58,884 bases of DNA from Pseudoruminococcus massiliensis (GCF_900291955.1 NZ_OLMR01000009.1:1-58884), one strand, 5' to 3'. Positions 1 to 9,643 are shown, counted from the stretch's first letter. The notes: generated from the letters alone by a model not told the origin. Translations and numbers: made by a program.

Positions 1-2
1 AG

Positions 3-314
3 GCTGATTTAACAAACAATCTTGCAAATGTGTTTGGCATATCGACAAGTGCCTTAACTGTGCCCGACATTGACAGCTACAACGGATTAATGCACACTCT
101 GTTTACTCTTGAGGATTTATACGGTTTCCGTATTGATAAACTTGATGACGAGCTTTGCATACGCCTTGATAAGTGTATGGGAACAAACTATCTTAAATTG
201 TTCGATATGTTTTCCGCTTGGCAGGAGCAAGCCGAAAAACTTAAGAACGGAGAAATCACAAAAGAGGAATACGACCGTTGGCGTTATAACTATCCTGCAA
301 TCAATATTGAATAA
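3..314 (+). CDS. C-terminal part of an XRE-type helix-turn-helix regulator (5' end outside window)
   Basis: The reading frame is open from the first bases of the window, so the true start lies upstream. About 103 residues are visible. They match from memory the C-terminal domain of small clostridial XRE regulators (segments SYNGLMHTLFTLEDLYG and KNGEITKEEYDRWRYNYP), which normally follows an N-terminal helix-turn-helix and a sensor linker. The DNA-binding part is not visible, so the regulator call depends on that family memory. It lies 11 bp before a GIY-YIG-like gene and inside what looks like the end of an element integrated at guaA. Its target is unknown. Confidence 0.6.
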   Translation, partial: ADLTNNLANVFGISTSALTVPDIDSYNGLMHTLFTLEDLYGFRIDKLDDELCIRLDKCMGTNYLKLFDMFSAWQEQAEKLKNGEITKEEYDRWRYNYPAINIE

Positions 315-325
315 AGGTGTTACTT

Positions 326-736
326 ATGAAAATACAAACTAAAATTGATTTCTTTTCAAGCAATTTCATAGAAGCAATTGGAGCAGGTGTGTATAAAGTA
401 AGTGTTATCAATGCAAATGGTGATATCGCACCTTTATACATTGGCGAATCTGTTTTTGTGTTAGTCCGTTGTGCAACTCATTTATTTGAATTTAAGAAAA
501 ATCCCGCTTATTTCGGTTTTAACGAGAAATCCATTGTTAATCCAAAAATAACATTAAAATTCGAATTATACCGTCAAATAGATGAGCAACAAAAGCGAAA
601 ACAATGTGAAAAAGAATTGATAAAAGAAATACTAAAAACAAAACAAATCATCTGTCAAAACGGCATAAGTGACCGTATGAAGGGTATTAACGAAAAAATC
701 AAAGCACTAGAAAACTTTTTAAGTCAAAACAAATAA
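326..736 (+). CDS. Small GIY-YIG nuclease-like protein
   Basis: The 136-residue product starts at the ATG preceded by AAAGGTG with 6-7 nt spacing; an in-frame TTG 9 nt upstream is less likely. Residues 21-23 (GVY) and 38-40 (YIG), followed by Arg48 and His52, match the order of the GIY-YIG catalytic core (G-x-Y, Y-I-G, Arg, His). The C-terminal half is lysine/glutamate-rich and probably helical. GIY-YIG domains cut DNA in repair, in homing and in mobile elements. Here the protein is short, the metal-binding glutamate is not obvious, and it sits in a probable integrated element, so activity is uncertain. It could be a degenerate or accessory member. Confidence 0.5.
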   Translation: MKIQTKIDFFSSNFIEAIGAGVYKVSVINANGDIAPLYIGESVFVLVRCATHLFEFKKNPAYFGFNEKSIVNPKITLKFELYRQIDEQQKRKQCEKELIKEILKTKQIICQNGISDRMKGINEKIKALENFLSQNK

Positions 737-750
737 GCAAATAAACGCAA

Positions 751-790
751 AAAAGGCATTACCGACTGCAAAAGTCAGTAATGCCTTTTA
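751..790. terminator. Bidirectional-looking terminator hairpin
   Basis: The arms AAGGCATTACCGACT and AGTCAGTAATGCCTT form a near-perfect 15-bp stem with a short loop, followed by TTTTA on the plus strand and an A-run upstream that gives U on the other strand. It ends the two-gene unit before it. Confidence 0.75.
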
Positions 791-851
791 TAGTATTAAA
801 ATAATTGTACCTGCAAACCAATAGAACACTTAGAATAAAGTCGTTTTATGG

Positions 852-872
852 TTTGCTATCATTTTGCTATCA
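852..872. repeat. Tandem 10-bp direct repeat, possible integrase arm site
   Basis: TTTGCTATCA occurs at 852-861 and again at 863-872. Short direct repeats 50-100 bp inside an integrated element are typical arm-type sites for tyrosine integrases. The position, 60 bp from the guaA stop, fits. No integrase is visible in this window. Confidence 0.35.
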
Positions 873-923
873 AATCGGGAATTTGAGAGCTGAAAACCCA
901 GTGTTTATGCGGGTTTACGCAAC

Positions 924-952
924 TCCTGATATTATTCCCACTCAATAGTTGC
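924..952. other. Probable integration (att) junction at the 3' end of guaA
   Basis: The last codons of guaA (conserved ATIEWE-stop) form the sequence used as attB by many Firmicute islands and conjugative elements. Sequence beyond the stop is unrelated to guaA and carries element-like genes. Only one junction is in view, so the duplicated core cannot be confirmed. Confidence 0.45.
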
Positions 953-2476
953 TGGAGGCTTACTAGTAATATCGTAAACAACTCTGTTTACATGCTTAAC
1001 CTCATTGATAATTCTACTGGAAATTTTTCCAAGAACATCATAAGGAATGTGTGCCCAGTCAGCAGTCATAAAATCGCTTGTTGTTACAGCACGAAGTGCG
1101 ATTGTACTATCATAGGTTCTTCCGTCGCCCATAACACCAACGCTCTTAATATTCGTAAGAACTGCAAAATATTGATTAATATCCTTATCAAGTCCTGCGT
1201 TTGCTATTTCTTCACGCATAATTGCATCTGCATCTTTGAGAATATCAAGCTTTTCATCTGTAATTTCTCCGAGAACTCGAATAGCAAGACCTGGACCTGG
1301 GAATGGCTGACGCCATACAAGGAAAGATGGAATAAGGAGCTCAAGACCAGCTTTACGAACCTCATCTTTAAAGAGATAACGCAAAGGCTCAATAATTCCC
1401 TCAAAATTAACATCTTCAGGAAGTCCGCCAACATTGTGGTGACTCTTAATTACAGCAGCCTCACCTACACCGCTCTCAACAACATCAGGATAAATTGTTC
1501 CTTGGCAAAGATAATCCATCTTTCCAAGCTCGTTTGCTTTTTCTTCAAATACACGAATAAACTCTTCACCAATAATTTTCCTCTTGCGTTCAGGGTCAGA
1601 AACACCTTCAAGCTTTTTGAGGAATCTATCCTTGCAGTTTACTCGGATAAGATTCATATCAAACTGCTCTCTAAATACCTTTTCAACTTGGTCGCCCTCG
1701 TCCTTGCGAAGAAGTCCGTGGTCAACAAAGATACAAGTAAGATTCTTTCCAATAGCCTTGTGTACAAGAACAGCAGCAACAGAAGAATCAACTCCGCCTG
1801 ATAATGCACAGAGCACTTTTTTATCACCAATAGTTTCTTTAAGATGCTGAATAGTATCATTAACAAATGAACTCATCTTCCAATCGCCCTTGCAAGCACA
1901 AGCATTATAGAGGAAGTTCTTAAGATAAGTCATACCCTCTTTTGTATGTTGAACCTCTGGGTGGAACTGCATAGCATAAAATTTATTTGTTCTGTCTTCC
2001 ATAGCAGCAACAGGGCAATCGTCTGTACGAGCAACAATCTTAAAGCCCTCAGGAGTTTTAGAAATATAGTCTGTATGGCTCATCCAGCAGATGTTTTCAT
2101 CGCTTGCATTTTGGAAAAGTGTACTTGTATTATCAAATAAAACATTTGTGTTGCCATATTCTTTTACGAGTGAAGTGCTAACTTCTCCGCCAAGCATATT
2201 AGCCATAAGCTGAGCACCATAGCAAATACCAAGAACAGGTATACCAAGCTCAAAGAGCTCAGGGTCACACTTAGGAGCTTTTTCAGCATAAACACTGTTA
2301 GGACCACCAGAGAAAATAATTCCCTTATAGTTGCCCTGCTTAATCTCCTCAGCAGAAATTCTATATGGCTTAATCTCACAATAAACATTAAGCTCACGAA
2401 CTCTTCTTGCGATAAGCTGGCTATACTGACCTCCGAAGTCGAGAATCAGAACCGCTTCATTTTTAATTTCCATCAT
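932..2476 (-). CDS. guaA: GMP synthase (glutamine-hydrolysing)
   Basis: It converts XMP, glutamine and ATP to GMP in the cytoplasm. The N-terminal class I glutaminase domain carries [15 protein letters not shown] and the nucleophile Cys (GICYGAQ, about residue 85). The ATP pyrophosphatase domain follows with the P-loop [12 protein letters not shown] near residue 230, and the C-terminal dimerisation domain ends in the family-typical TIEWE. Full length is about 514 residues. The GAGG Shine-Dalgarno overlaps an in-frame GTG, so the start is one of the two adjacent ATGs at 2476 or 2473. It is the last gene of purA-glmS-guaA, 15 bp after glmS. Its 3' end seems to serve as an integration site. Confidence 0.97.
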   Translation of the reverse strand: MMEIKNEAVLILDFGGQYSQLIARRVRELNVYCEIKPYRISAEEIKQGNYKGIIFSGGPNSVYAEKAPKCDPELFELGIPVLGICYGAQLMANMLGGEVSTSLVKEYGNTNVLFDNTSTLFQNASDENICWMSHTDYISKTPEGFKIVARTDDCPVAAMEDRTNKFYAMQFHPEVQHTKEGMTYLKNFLYNACACKGDWKMSSFVNDTIQHLKETIGDKKVLCALSGGVDSSVAAVLVHKAIGKNLTCIFVDHGLLRKDEGDQVEKVFREQFDMNLIRVNCKDRFLKKLEGVSDPERKRKIIGEEFIRVFEEKANELGKMDYLCQGTIYPDVVESGVGEAAVIKSHHNVGGLPEDVNFEGIIEPLRYLFKDEVRKAGLELLIPSFLVWRQPFPGPGLAIRVLGEITDEKLDILKDADAIMREEIANAGLDKDINQYFAVLTNIKSVGVMGDGRTYDSTIALRAVTTSDFMTADWAHIPYDVLGKISSRIINEVKHVNRVVYDITSKPPATIEWE

Positions 2477-2491
2477 TTTCACCTCAAAAAC

Positions 2492-4318
2492 TTATTCAAC
2501 TGTTACAGACTTTGCGAGATTTCTCGGCTTATCAATATCACAGCCCTTTAAAGAAGCGACATAATAAGCGAAAAGCTGCAACGGAATTACTGCCAAGGAT
2601 GGCAACATAATATCACAGGTCTTTGGTATATAAAAAGCAAAATCAACGCTTTTTTCAATTTCGGGGTGGTTTTCACAGGTAAGTCCAAGAACAACCGCAC
2701 CTCTGGATTTAACCTCAACGACATTACTCATAGTTTTCTCAAAAAGATTTTCGTGTGTTGCGAGAGCAACTACAAGTGTACCATCTTCTATAAGAGAAAT
2801 AGTTCCATGCTTCAGTTCACCAGCTGCATATGCCTCCGAATGAATATAAGAGATTTCCTTTAGCTTGAGCGAGCCCTCGAGAGAAAGAGCATAATCAAGA
2901 TTTCTGCCAATAAAGAATATATCTCTGTTATCAAATTGCTGTGATGCAAAATACTGAATATCTTCTTTATTTTTAAGAATCTGCTCTATTTTATCTGGAA
3001 TAAGTCTAAGCTCAGAAAGATATTTTTTATATTCTGTTTCGGAAATTGTTCCAAGAATATCTCCAAAATAGATTGTAAGGAGATAGACAACTGCAAGCTG
3101 TGTGCTATAAGCCTTTGTTGTAGCAACAGCAATTTCAGGACCTGCCCATGTATAAACAACATCATCAGATTCGTTTGCAATAGCGCTTCCAACAACATTT
3201 ACAATAGAAAGAATATAAGCACCATAACTCTTTGCCTCTCTGAGTGCTGCGAGAGTGTCAGCTGTTTCACCAGACTGACTTATTACTATCACAAGGGTTT
3301 TATCATCGACAATCGGATTTCTATAACGGAATTCCGAAGCAACATCAACCTCAACAGGAATTCTCAATGTCTGTTCAAATACATATTTTGCGACAACGCC
3401 TACATGATAAGCAGAACCACAAGCAACTATACAAATCTTTTTAAAGCTTTTAAACTGTTCAGGTGTAAGGTTTATTTCATCAAAGACAATTCTATTATCT
3501 TTGATTCTTGGATTTATAGTATCACGGAAAGCCTTCGGCTGTTCCATAATTTCTTTAAACATAAATGTTTCATAACCGCCCTTTTCAGCAGCAGAAATGT
3601 CCCAGTTTATATGCTGAACTTCTTTTTTAACTTCGTCTTTATCAGTGTTGATAATCTTGACATCTGAACTTGTAATAATAGCAATTTCATCTGCATCAAG
3701 ACGATAAATATCTCTTGTCTTTTCAAGAATTGCAGGAATATCACTTGCAATGTAGTTTTCATTCTTGCCAAGTCCGATAATGAGTGGACTTTCTTTTCTT
3801 ACTGCAATAATCTGATCGGGATTATCCAGACAAATTATGCCAAGGGCATATGAACCATTAACCTTAGAAAGAACCTTGATAACAGTATCAATAATATCTC
3901 CAGTATAATAATAATCCAAAAGCTGTGCTATAACCTCTGTATCCGTTTCAGAGTAAAATTTTACTCCTCTGCGAATAAGATGGTCTTTAAGCTTAATATA
4001 ATTTTCTATTATTCCGTTGTGAACAACAGCAAATTTACCTGAATCGCTCAGATGAGGGTGTGAATTTGCATCTGATGGTTCGCCGTGAGTAGCCCATCTT
4101 GTATGGCCTATACCAACTGTACCTTTAACAGCTTTGCCACCATCAATCATATCACTAAGAATTTTCAGCTTGCCCTTTGCCTTAAAAACATTGAGTTTTT
4201 CTCCGTCATAAACACAGACACCTGCTGAATCGTAACCACGATATTCAAGCTTTTCAAGTCCACTTAAAAGGTTAGGAGCCGCTTGTTCATAGCCTATGTA
4301 TCCAACTATACCACACAA
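2492..4318 (-). CDS. glmS: Glutamine-fructose-6-phosphate aminotransferase (isomerizing)
   Basis: It makes glucosamine-6-phosphate from fructose-6-phosphate and glutamine, the first step toward UDP-GlcNAc. At 608 residues it is full length. The N-terminal glutaminase begins M-C-G-I-V-G, so Cys2 becomes the nucleophile after Met removal; this forces the unusual TTG start at 4318, supported by GGAGGG 7 nt upstream. Two SIS sugar-isomerase domains follow (SQSGETADTL near 350) and the C-terminus ends in KSVTVE. No glmS ribozyme core is recognisable in the 16-bp gap from purA, so control is probably through the operon promoter. Confidence 0.97.
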   Translation of the reverse strand: MCGIVGYIGYEQAAPNLLSGLEKLEYRGYDSAGVCVYDGEKLNVFKAKGKLKILSDMIDGGKAVKGTVGIGHTRWATHGEPSDANSHPHLSDSGKFAVVHNGIIENYIKLKDHLIRRGVKFYSETDTEVIAQLLDYYYTGDIIDTVIKVLSKVNGSYALGIICLDNPDQIIAVRKESPLIIGLGKNENYIASDIPAILEKTRDIYRLDADEIAIITSSDVKIINTDKDEVKKEVQHINWDISAAEKGGYETFMFKEIMEQPKAFRDTINPRIKDNRIVFDEINLTPEQFKSFKKICIVACGSAYHVGVVAKYVFEQTLRIPVEVDVASEFRYRNPIVDDKTLVIVISQSGETADTLAALREAKSYGAYILSIVNVVGSAIANESDDVVYTWAGPEIAVATTKAYSTQLAVVYLLTIYFGDILGTISETEYKKYLSELRLIPDKIEQILKNKEDIQYFASQQFDNRDIFFIGRNLDYALSLEGSLKLKEISYIHSEAYAAGELKHGTISLIEDGTLVVALATHENLFEKTMSNVVEVKSRGAVVLGLTCENHPEIEKSVDFAFYIPKTCDIMLPSLAVIPLQLFAYYVASLKGCDIDKPRNLAKSVTVE

Positions 4319-4334
4319 AATAATCCCTCCGGTC

Positions 4335-5618
4335 TTATCTTAGAATGATGTCCTCACGCTTAGGTCCATTAGAAATCATCTTGAAAGGAACACCGACTGC
4401 CTTCTCAGCAAATTCGATATACTTTCTGCAATTTTCAGGAAGCTTATCATATTCCTTAATTCCACGAATATCGCACTTCCAGCCAGGAAGAACCTCAATA
4501 ATAGGCTTGCATCTCTTAAGCTTTGTTGTTGATGGGAAGTAATCAATTCTTTCGCCGTCAAGCTCATAAGCAACAACAACAGGAATCTCATCAAGATAAC
4601 CAAGAGCGTCAATAACTGTGAAAGCAACCTGTGTTGCACCCTGAACCTTACAACCATAACGAGTTGCAACGAGGTCAAGCCAGCCAACTCTTCTTGGACG
4701 GCCTGTTGTTGCACCATATTCTCCCTTATCTCCGCCACGCTTACGAAGTTCCTCTGCTTCTTCTTCATCATGAATTTCGCTTACAAATTCACCTGCACCA
4801 ACAGAGCTTGAGTATGCCTTAACAACCGTAACAATTTCTTTAATCTCATATGGAGGAATACCGCCTGCACCAACAGCACCATAGCCAGCGATTGTATTTG
4901 AGGAAGTAACCATTGGATAGATACCAAAATCAGTATCCTTAAGTGTGCCAAGCTGTCCCTCAAGAAGAATGTTCTTTCCAGCCTTAACAGCGTCATTAAC
5001 GATGTCAAATGTTGAAGCAACATAAGGCTCAAGCATTTCTTTATATTCCATAAGCTTATTGAAAATCTCGTCAACACTAAGCTCTTCTTTGTGATAGAGG
5101 TTCTTAATAGTTAAATTCTTAACCTCAAGAATTCTTTCAAGCTTCTTTCTTAATGAGTCAGTATCATCATAAAGCTCATTTACCTGAAAACCAATTTTAG
5201 CAAATTTATCAGAATAGAAAGGAGCAATACCAGACTTAGTAGAGCCAAAGCTTTCTTTTGAAAGTCTTTCCTCCTCATAGCAATCGAAAAGAATATGATA
5301 AGGCATTACGATTTGAGCTCTGTCAGATACCAGTATATGCACATTCTTTACACCTTGTTCCTCAAGGCTCTTAAGTTCGTTGATAAAATTATCAACATTA
5401 AGTGCAACACCGTTTCCGATAATATTTGTGATATTATCATAGAAAACACCACTTGGAAGCTGATGAAGAGCGAAACGGCCATAGTTATTTATGATAGTGT
5501 GTCCTGCGTTGCTTCCTCCCTGAAAACGGATAACCATATCCGAGTTTGCTGCAAGCACATCAGTTATCTTGCCCTTGCCTTCATCTCCCCAGTTTGCACC
5601 AACAATAGCTTTTACCAT
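4335..5618 (-). CDS. purA: Adenylosuccinate synthetase
   Basis: It joins IMP and aspartate using GTP to form adenylosuccinate, the first committed AMP step. The chosen ATG gives 427 residues and places the GTP loop GDEGKGK at positions 11-17, as in the family; a longer start at 5639 would add seven unlikely residues. Other motifs seen are RFQGGSNAGHTI, TTGRPRRVGW and the C-terminal SNGPKREDI. It heads the purA-glmS-guaA run. Upstream is a 237-bp gap with a palindromic repeat and a weak terminator for purB, so transcription probably starts afresh here, although no clear promoter was found. Confidence 0.96.
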   Translation of the reverse strand: MVKAIVGANWGDEGKGKITDVLAANSDMVIRFQGGSNAGHTIINNYGRFALHQLPSGVFYDNITNIIGNGVALNVDNFINELKSLEEQGVKNVHILVSDRAQIVMPYHILFDCYEEERLSKESFGSTKSGIAPFYSDKFAKIGFQVNELYDDTDSLRKKLERILEVKNLTIKNLYHKEELSVDEIFNKLMEYKEMLEPYVASTFDIVNDAVKAGKNILLEGQLGTLKDTDFGIYPMVTSSNTIAGYGAVGAGGIPPYEIKEIVTVVKAYSSSVGAGEFVSEIHDEEEAEELRKRGGDKGEYGATTGRPRRVGWLDLVATRYGCKVQGATQVAFTVIDALGYLDEIPVVVAYELDGERIDYFPSTTKLKRCKPIIEVLPGWKCDIRGIKEYDKLPENCRKYIEFAEKAVGVPFKMISNGPKREDIILR

Positions 5619-5650
5619 AATTAAAATCCAACCTTTCATTTTTTGTCGTT

Positions 5651-5745
5651 AAGGAGCGGAGTGCCTCCGCTGTCAATTTGTGTAATTGATTTTGCTTTGC
5701 AAAACCTATTAGCAAATTGTAGGGGCGAACTGTACTCGCCCGTTT
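5651..5745. repeat. Small copy of the dispersed palindromic repeat family (locus 1)
   Basis: It contains the palindrome GCGGAGTGCCTCCGC (5655-5669), the motif TTAGCAAATTGTAG, and GGGCGAACTGTACTCGCCC (5723-5741). The same last module recurs near 14013, 30574 and 41384. It lies between purB and purA, both minus strand, and has no ORF. Confidence 0.7.
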
Positions 5746-5794
5746 AATATTTCATCATTCGCATCTTAGCCATATGCCGACACCCATATGCTTA

Positions 5795-5837
5795 TAAAAA
5801 CAGTTTTAGAGATATGCACAAAATAGTACATATCTCT
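5795..5837 (-). terminator. Weak terminator after purB
   Basis: On the minus strand AGAGATATG pairs with CATATCTCT around a 12-nt loop, followed by AAAACTGTTTTTAT. The U-tract is interrupted, so termination may be partial. Confidence 0.45.
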
Positions 5838-5855
5838 TGCACTGTAAGTATTTTT

Positions 5856-7289
5856 TTATACGTTAATTTCAACCTCTTCAACAGCAATATTCTCATATTC
5901 TGCTAAAACAGGTGCTACAACATCATTGAGAAAATCTTCTGTTTGCTGAGGTGCTCTGCCAACATAGTTTTCTGGCTTGAGATGCTCCTCAAGCTCCTCT
6001 AAGGTTACACCAAAGATAGGGTCTTTCGCAATCTTCTCAAAGAGATGATTTTCCTTACCCTCTGCCTTAATTTCGTAGCCAGTTTCAACAGAAAGCTCAC
6101 GAATACGCTCATGAAGTTCCTGACGGTCACCGCCACGCTTTACTGCGTCCATCATAATATTCTCAGTTGCCATAAATGGTAACTCAGAACGCAGACGCTT
6201 TTCTATAACCTTATCATAAACTACAAGTCCGTCACTCACATTAAGATACAAGTTAAGAACTGCATCAATAGCAAGGAAGCCCTCAGGTATGCTCAATCTC
6301 TTATTAGCTGAGTCATCAAGAGTTCTCTCAAACCACTGTGTAGCTGCTGTAATATATGGATTAAGTACATCAACCATAACATATCTTGAAAGTGACGCTA
6401 TACGCTCTGAACGCATAGGATTGCGTTTATATGCCATAGCAGAAGAACCTATCTGATTTTTCTCGAATGGCTCTTCAATCTCTTTAAGATGCTGAAGAAG
6501 TCTTATATCATTAGAGAATTTTGTAGCACTCTGTGCAATTCCTGCAAGAACATTCAAGATTTGGCTATCAAGCTTTCTAGAATATGTCTGTCCTGAAACA
6601 GCAAAGCAAGAATCATAGCCAAGCTTTGCAGCAATTCTTCTGTCAAGCTCACGACACTTTTCGTGGTCGCCCTCAAAAAGCTCAAGGAAGCTTGCCTGTG
6701 TACCTGTTGTACCCTTGCAGCCAAGAAGCTTTGCCTTAGAAAGCTGGTACCTTACATCTTCGAGGTCCATAAGAAGGTCCTGAATCCAAAGTGTAGCACG
6801 CTTACCTACTGTTGTAGGCTGTGCCGGCTGAAAATGTGTGAATGCAAGTGTAGGAAGGTCCTTATATTTTCTTGCAAAGTCAGAAAGTGTGCGGATAACT
6901 CCGACAAGCTTTTTCTCAACTATACGCAAAGCCTCTGTCATAATGATAACATCTGTGTTGTCACCAACATAGCAAGAGGTTGCTCCGAGATGAATAATTC
7001 CCTTTGCATTCGGGCATTGTACACCATATGCATAAACATGTGACATAACATCGTGACGAACTAACTTTTCTCTTTCTTCTGCAACATCATAGTTTATGTC
7101 ATCAGCGTGTGCTTTAAGCTCGTCAATCTGCTCCTGTGTAATAGGAAGTCCAAGCTCCATTTCAGATTCTGCAAGAGCAATCCAAAGCTTTCTCCATGTT
7201 CTGAATTTCTTATCAGGAGAAAAAAGATATTTCATTTCCTTATCGGCATATCTTGACGAAAGAGGAGATTCATAGGTATCTTTAGCCAT
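5856..7289 (-). CDS. purB: Adenylosuccinate lyase
   Basis: It catalyses two fumarate-releasing steps, SAICAR to AICAR and adenylosuccinate to AMP. At 477 residues it is full length for the eukaryote-like/clostridial branch. The fumarase/aspartase signature GSSAMAYKRNPMRSER lies near residue 285, and the catalytic-base region TAFTHFQPAQPTTVGKR is near 150. It is third in the purC-purF-purB unit, 43 bp after purF with a good Shine-Dalgarno (AAAGGAA). Confidence 0.97.
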   Translation of the reverse strand: MAKDTYESPLSSRYADKEMKYLFSPDKKFRTWRKLWIALAESEMELGLPITQEQIDELKAHADDINYDVAEEREKLVRHDVMSHVYAYGVQCPNAKGIIHLGATSCYVGDNTDVIIMTEALRIVEKKLVGVIRTLSDFARKYKDLPTLAFTHFQPAQPTTVGKRATLWIQDLLMDLEDVRYQLSKAKLLGCKGTTGTQASFLELFEGDHEKCRELDRRIAAKLGYDSCFAVSGQTYSRKLDSQILNVLAGIAQSATKFSNDIRLLQHLKEIEEPFEKNQIGSSAMAYKRNPMRSERIASLSRYVMVDVLNPYITAATQWFERTLDDSANKRLSIPEGFLAIDAVLNLYLNVSDGLVVYDKVIEKRLRSELPFMATENIMMDAVKRGGDRQELHERIRELSVETGYEIKAEGKENHLFEKIAKDPIFGVTLEELEEHLKPENYVGRAPQQTEDFLNDVVAPVLAEYENIAVEEVEINV

Positions 7290-7332
7290 AATCTTAAATT
7301 CCTTTCATCTTAAAAATACTGAAATCGGCAAA

Positions 7333-8808
7333 TTATTGCTTATCCTTGACAAGCTTCTTGTCAAAGTCAACTCCGCCTCTTTCCTTACCTTCAAGTAATT
7401 TTTGAGGTATTTCTGTTGGGTATTTTCCAGTAAAGCAAGCAGTACAAATACCATTTGCTTTATTCAAAAGCATCTGTGAAAGCTTATCCGCTGGCAAATA
7501 TCCAAGAGAATCCGCTCCACTGATTTTGCAAATCTCATCAACAGTATGTTTGCAGGCAATAAGCTCGCCCTTAGACGGAATATCTGTTCCGTAATAGCAA
7601 GGCCAAGTAAATGGCGGTGAACTTATGCGGAGGTGAACCTCCTTAGCACCTGCTTTTCTAAGCATAGTTACTATTCTATCGCAGGTTGTGCCACGAACGA
7701 TAGAATCATCTATCATAACAACTCTCTTACCCTTAACACTTGTAAGAAGTGGATTAAGTTTAAGACGAACGCTCTTTGCACGCTCCTGCTGTGTCGGCTT
7801 AATAAATGTTCTGCCGATATAGTTATTCTTAACGATTCCCTTTTCATAAGGGATTCCCGATTCTTCACTATAACCAATAGCAGCATCTATTCCCGATTCA
7901 GGAACACCAATAACCAAATCAGCGTCAACTGGGAACTCTCTTGCAAGGATTCTTCCAGCCTCTTTACGAGATTCGTAAACGCCAATTCCATCAATTATAG
8001 AGTCTGTTCTTGCGAAATAAATATACTCAAAAACGCAAAGAGATTTCTTGCTTTCCTTAGGGCAGTTATCTTTGATTGAGGTAATGCCTCTATCATCAAC
8101 AACAACAATTTCGCCAGGCTCAATATCTCTTACAAATTCTGCACCCGCAGCATCTAATGCACAAGATTCAGAAGCGAAAACATAAGAGCCTTCAAGCTTA
8201 CCCATACATAGCGGTCTGAAGCCATGAGGGTCACGAGCCGCAATTAGCTTTCTTGGACTCATAACCAATAGTGAATATGAGCCATCAAGCTGTTTCATAG
8301 CCGCACTTACGGCAGCCTCAACAGAATGTGAATGAACACGCTCTCTTGCAATCAAATAAGCGATTACTTCAGAGTCGATTGTTGTCTGAAAAATTGCCCC
8401 TCGATGCTCAAGCTCTTTACGAATCTCAACAGCATTAGTAAGGTTGCCGTTATGAGCGATAGCAAGAACACCCTTAACATATCTCATTACAAGCGGTTGA
8501 GCGTTTTCAGGAACGCTTCCGCCTGCGGTTGAATATCTGACATGAGCAACGGACATCTGACCTTCAAGTGAAGCTAAGGTTTCCTTAGAAAATACTTCGC
8601 TTACAAGTCCCATATCCTTATGATAGCTGATTACGCCTCTGTCGTTAACGGCAATTCCGCAACTCTCCTGACCTCTGTGCTGTAAAGCAAGAAGTCCATT
8701 ATATGAAGCATAAGCTGGGTTTATAGCACCATCACTATATACTCCGAAAACACCACATTCTTCATGCAGCTCCTCGGAGAAACAGTCTGAAAATTTGCTG
8801 CTGTCCAA
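7333..8808 (-). CDS. purF: Amidophosphoribosyltransferase
   Basis: It performs the first committed purine step, PRPP plus glutamine to phosphoribosylamine. Length is 491 residues. A 17-residue propeptide precedes Cys18 (ECGVFG), the expected nucleophile after self-cleavage, followed by LALQHRGQES. The PRPP loop VVMIDDSIVRGTT is near residue 350. Two cysteine-containing segments (CKHTVDEIC and CTACFTG) fit the Fe-S form found in Firmicutes. The only suitable start is TTG at 8808 with AGGACGG upstream. It is 46 bp after purC. Confidence 0.96.
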   Translation of the reverse strand: MDSSKFSDCFSEELHEECGVFGVYSDGAINPAYASYNGLLALQHRGQESCGIAVNDRGVISYHKDMGLVSEVFSKETLASLEGQMSVAHVRYSTAGGSVPENAQPLVMRYVKGVLAIAHNGNLTNAVEIRKELEHRGAIFQTTIDSEVIAYLIARERVHSHSVEAAVSAAMKQLDGSYSLLVMSPRKLIAARDPHGFRPLCMGKLEGSYVFASESCALDAAGAEFVRDIEPGEIVVVDDRGITSIKDNCPKESKKSLCVFEYIYFARTDSIIDGIGVYESRKEAGRILAREFPVDADLVIGVPESGIDAAIGYSEESGIPYEKGIVKNNYIGRTFIKPTQQERAKSVRLKLNPLLTSVKGKRVVMIDDSIVRGTTCDRIVTMLRKAGAKEVHLRISSPPFTWPCYYGTDIPSKGELIACKHTVDEICKISGADSLGYLPADKLSQMLLNKANGICTACFTGKYPTEIPQKLLEGKERGGVDFDKKLVKDKQ

Positions 8809-8854
8809 AAGGTTTCACCGTCCTGTTAGCATTATAAAATTGTTTATAAAAAGA

Positions 8855-9562
8855 TTATGCAAGGCCAATTCTTTTCATCATCTCAGCATAAGCTTCTTCT
8901 ACGCCGCCCATATCTCTGCGGAAACGGTCCTTGTCGAGTTTCTCGTGTGTCTTAATATCCCAGAAACGGCAAGTATCAGGAGAAATCTCGTCAGCAAGTA
9001 TAATCTTATCGTGGAACTTGCCAAACTCAAGCTTAAAGTCGATAAGCTCAACGCCTACGCCTGCAAAGAATTCCTTCATATAGTCGTTTACTTTATAAGC
9101 CATATCGCTGATAACATCAATTTCTTCCTGAGTTGCGATACCGCAAGCGATAGCCTGTGAATTGTTAATCATAGGGTCGCCAAGCTCGTCATTCTTATAT
9201 GAAAACTCAAGGATTGGGCATTTAAGCTCCATACCTTCCTCAAGGCCGAGCTTCTTTGCGAGGCTGCCTGCTGCCTTGTTACGGATAATAACCTCGAGAG
9301 GAACGATAGAAACCTTCTTAACGATAGTTTCTCTATCGCTGATTTCCTTTACGAAATGTGTCTCGATGCCTTTTTCTGCAAGAAGCTTGAACATAAAGTT
9401 AGACATCTTATTATTAACTACGCCCTTACCTCTGATTGTGCCTTTTTTAAGACCATTAAAAGCAGTAGCGTCGTCCTTATATTCTACCATACAGTAATCA
9501 GGGTCGTCCATTGCGTAAACCTTTTTTGCCTTGCCTTCGTAAATAAGCTCTTTCTTTTCCAT
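8855..9562 (-). CDS. purC: Phosphoribosylaminoimidazole-succinocarboxamide (SAICAR) synthase
   Basis: It condenses CAIR with aspartate using ATP. The 235-residue length is normal for the short bacterial form. Seen are LIYEGKAKKVY at the start, VPLEVIIRNKAAGS near 95, and LIDFKLEFGK and LADEISPDTCRFWD in the C-terminal half. The ATG at 9562 is preceded by GGAGG with 9 nt spacing; an in-frame TTG two codons upstream is less likely. It is the first gene after the promoter at 9615-9643. Confidence 0.96.
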   Translation of the reverse strand: MEKKELIYEGKAKKVYAMDDPDYCMVEYKDDATAFNGLKKGTIRGKGVVNNKMSNFMFKLLAEKGIETHFVKEISDRETIVKKVSIVPLEVIIRNKAAGSLAKKLGLEEGMELKCPILEFSYKNDELGDPMINNSQAIACGIATQEEIDVISDMAYKVNDYMKEFFAGVGVELIDFKLEFGKFHDKIILADEISPDTCRFWDIKTHEKLDKDRFRRDMGGVEEAYAEMMKRIGLA

Positions 9563-9614
9563 ATTCAAAGTCCTCCAAACTTAAATTGACAAAATAAAAA
9601 AATCATACGCATAT

Positions 9615-9643
9615 ATTATACTTCATTTCGACGATTTAAGCAA
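9615..9643 (-). promoter_or_regulatory. Promoter of the purC-purF-purB unit
   Basis: On the minus strand TTGCTT-17 bp-TATAAT lies about 50 bp before the purC start. The -35 is poor and the -10 perfect. No purine riboswitch or clear PurR box was recognised. The 200 bp further upstream, to 9844, is A+T-rich with no feature I can support. Confidence 0.65.

Noticed and set aside
992-1801. Long plus-strand open frame opposite guaA
   Set aside because: Shadow of guaA: no ribosome site, composition like a reverse frame, and guaA is certain.
4319-4334. glmS ribozyme upstream of glmS
   Set aside because: Only 16 bp separate purA and glmS; there is no room for the ribozyme.
9563-9640. Purine riboswitch before purC
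   Set aside because: The leader is too short (about 50 nt) and lacks the conserved loops.
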